This document shows positions 61,887-64,000 of a stretch of DNA of 64,000 nt, piece by piece. Source of the stretch: Porcisia hertigi (Eukaryota; Euglenozoa; Kinetoplastea; Trypanosomatida; Trypanosomatidae). Position 1 is the stretch's first letter. Every line of letters starts with the position of its first letter. The stretch spans positions 1,179,501 through 1,243,500 of the forward strand of contig NC_090589.1 in the NCBI RefSeq assembly GCF_017918235.1. Direction: 5' to 3'. The translations under genes and the position numbers were made by a program. The notes beneath the pieces are model-generated. The model was not told the origin of the DNA, ran no database searches, and saw nothing but the letters and a program-made list of their open reading frames with translations.

Positions 61887-64000
61887 TGTGAAATCTTCGC
61901 TATTGTTCAGTGCTACTTGTTGAGGCTACAGATGAAAAAAAGACTGTCCGACAAGCGGCGTCGCACTCCGCTCTGGTGCGAATGAGGGAGGGGGGGTGCA
62001 AACAAGGAAAAGGGGATACGCTAAGCTAGTCACGACTACTACACCTAGAGGACGGGAGGGGGGAGGAGAGTTTTACCGTCGCCACCTTCGTTCTTTAGCA
62101 GGACACACACACAGACGTATATATATATATATGTATACCTACAGGGTCAGCGGAGAAAAACGTGAAAGGCAGCGGGAGCAGGATGAGGGGAGGGCTGTCA
62201 GCGATAGGTGCGTGGCCTCAAAGCCGCGTCTCTGTGTACCCCTTTGTCTACTCGGGTTTCTTTTTTTGATTACTTTCGTCTTTTGGGGTGGGGTGGGGTG
62301 GGGGGGGGGGGGGCGTTTGTGTTGGGTGCGCGTTCCCTGTTTCCATGTAAAGATACACGGGCGAGTGTTAAAAAGAGAAAAGCGTGTGGGTGTGTGCGTA
62401 GAACAACGGGGAATTCGTCGAGAACAGGTGGGGGGAAGGGGATGGGAGGGAGGGAGGGAGGGAGGGAGGGCGTAGGCAAAGGACCAGAGAGGGATCAAGA
62501 AAGGTAGGGCATCTGCGTGTTACACGTTTGCGCAACCTCTACGCCTGCCTGGTGTCTAAGGGCGTGCGCAAAGCTTGCAATTGGACACACGATGGCGTGT
62601 GACAAGGGCACATCAGCCAATAAATGTGCACGTGTAGACATTGGATAGAAAGGGTGTGGGGCATCTGCTTCAGAGGAAGGTGAGAAAGAGCAGTGGGCGC
62701 AGGGTCCTCGGCAGCAACTGCCAAAAAGTATTTACGCTTAGGCCGGCTCTACGCACCCCACTTTTTTCCACCCTCTGCCACACCACTCTCAACCGTGAGT
62801 GTCCACTAACGATACTGAGGTTAATATCGAAGGTCACTCACTTCTTCCGTGGGGGAGAGAGGCGTCTATGCCGCCCCCACTGGGGCAGGGGAAGGGAGAT
62901 GTTGATTCAACAATTGCGCACCTGCACCTGGGCGAGGTCTCATTAGAGTGCGCCTTTCTTCCCCTTTCTTTACATTGTCTGTTGCGATTCCAAGCATTGT
63001 CACGGGTATGTAGAGGGGGGGGGGGGGGGGGAAGGGCGGGAGGAAACATCTGTTGACCAACGAGATACACCCACTCACACAGCTGGTACCGATATGGAAA
63101 GCAAAGTCACCCTCACCAATAAAGAACGAGACGAAAGAGGGGAATGGGGGGGGGGGGGGCGGGGTGAGAGGATGCAGCGGCCGTGATCGAGTCAAGGGTC
63201 AAGGGCAAAGATAGCTGCACACGCGTGTTACTTTTTCGTTTGAGGCTGCTTGCCGCTGCCGCTGCCACTGCACCTCCCCTCACACACACACACACACAAA
63301 CACAAACACACAATGGCAGACAGACAAGCCGCAGAAGAAACAGGAATATCCGCGAAGCAAACGTTACTGGGGAAAGACAACGCGTTAATGTCTGAGAAAG
63401 GTGTCAAGCGGTAATAGTGGAGGGGAGACGGGGGCGAGCCAAAGGACACGCAAAAGAGGAGAGAGGTCGGCATGCACGCACATAAGCACACACACACACA
63501 CACACACGAAGAGGCCGACCTACACACAAGACTGACCTACAAAAAATTACAACATCCTTGAGGGGGTGGAGCTGGATAGTGGAACGAGAGGTTCGTTTCA
63601 AAATGACAGACACATCAAAGCAGGCATCAGGAAAAAAAGGGGCGAGGCGGTATCTGACCGTTCTTGTGCGTCAGCCCCACCCCGTATGGAGTCCGGTGGC
63701 TTCCCTCTGACAGCAGACAGGAGATTCACATGAGTCAAGGACCTGCAAATCTCTCTGAAAGTGCGGGGGAAAAATCATAAAGATCAGACGCTAGTCGAAC
63801 ACGCGCCAGCGACAGCGATAGCTATTCAGGAAAATCAGAAGTACATCGTCCGAGAGATCAAGACTTGTAACTGGGGATTGCTTTGAAAAAAAAAGAAGCA
63901 AAAGAAGCTCCCCGTCTTTATTCCCCCCTCCTCAGTTTAACGTCCTCAAGGAACATATATATATATATATGTAATGCCATTCGGGCAGCCCACAGCAACG
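61887..64000. other. Right-edge spacer, no gene seen
   Basis: 2.1 kb with no gene. Contains (TA)n at 62117-62136 and 63953-63971, GGGA-type repeats at 62440-62470, G runs at 62300-62313, 63015-63031 and 63147-63159, and (CA)n at 63277-63311 and 63485-63507. It is 5' flank of the NDUFS6-like gene and probably 3' flank of a gene outside the window. Confidence 0.5.
63015..63031 (+). repeat. 17-base G run
   Basis: Uninterrupted G run on plus (C in the transcript). One of six runs of 15 or more in the window, all on this strand. Confidence 0.9.

Overview
The window looks like part of a chromosome of a trypanosomatid, most probably Leishmania or a close Leishmaniinae relative. All supported genes are on the minus strand, apparently without introns, and separated by 0.3-2.7 kb of spacer rich in polypyrimidine (on the transcribed strand), (CA)n, (TA)n and long C/G runs. 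This is the layout of a single polycistronic transcription unit processed by spliced-leader trans-splicing. From memory, the co-occurrence of an SGT gene and a divergent HSP60 paralogue suggests synteny with Leishmania chromosome 30. That assignment is inference.

Read from high to low coordinates (transcription order), the unit carries: an NDUFS6/zf-CHCC-like complex I candidate (61.2-61.9 kb); a secreted Cys-rich protein (58.4-59.5); a small membrane protein (56.6-57.2); a coiled-coil protein (54.1-55.8); a TDY-type MAP kinase (51.4-52.5); a membrane-anchored aldehyde dehydrogenase (47.7-49.4); an unknown protein (43.6-44.9); a PPR-type protein (41.0-43.0); a BSD-domain protein (36.8-38.3); an unknown protein (33.3-34.4); a FUN14-family protein (32.2-32.9); two small unknown proteins (29.1-29.5, 28.2-28.5); a TBC Rab-GAP (26.3-27.3); a large coiled-coil protein (23.1-25.5); a divergent HSP60 (20.3-21.9); a bL9m-like ribosomal protein (18.7-19.3); a mitochondrial membrane protein (16.8-17.7); a TMEM230/DUF872 protein (15.2-15.6); a broken gene (12.7-14.1); a metal-ligand-free superoxide-dismutase-fold protein (10.7-11.6); TMA7 (9.6-9.7); bL28m (7.8-8.5); SGT (5.7-6.9); and an AVL9/Afi1-type DENN protein (1.4-4.2).

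Mitochondrial functions are frequent: ribosome, chaperonin, RNA-binding PPR, complex I, FUN14. Two Rab-cycle regulators (DENN and TBC) are also present. Neighbours in such units are not usually functionally linked, so no operon logic is claimed.

The most unusual content is a repeat family of up to about 1.1 kb with four copies: 468-1017, 35241-36158 and 45938-47037 on the plus strand, and 39356-39863 inverted. Every copy lies 0.3-1.1 kb downstream of a stop codon. The copies make direct and inverted repeats of the kind known to seed gene amplification in Leishmania. Copies A-C also keep a stop-free antisense frame with only substitutions between them. A second oddity is an AT-rich, gene-poor island at roughly 27.4-31.4 kb, next to an extremely GC-rich tract at about 32.0-32.2 kb.
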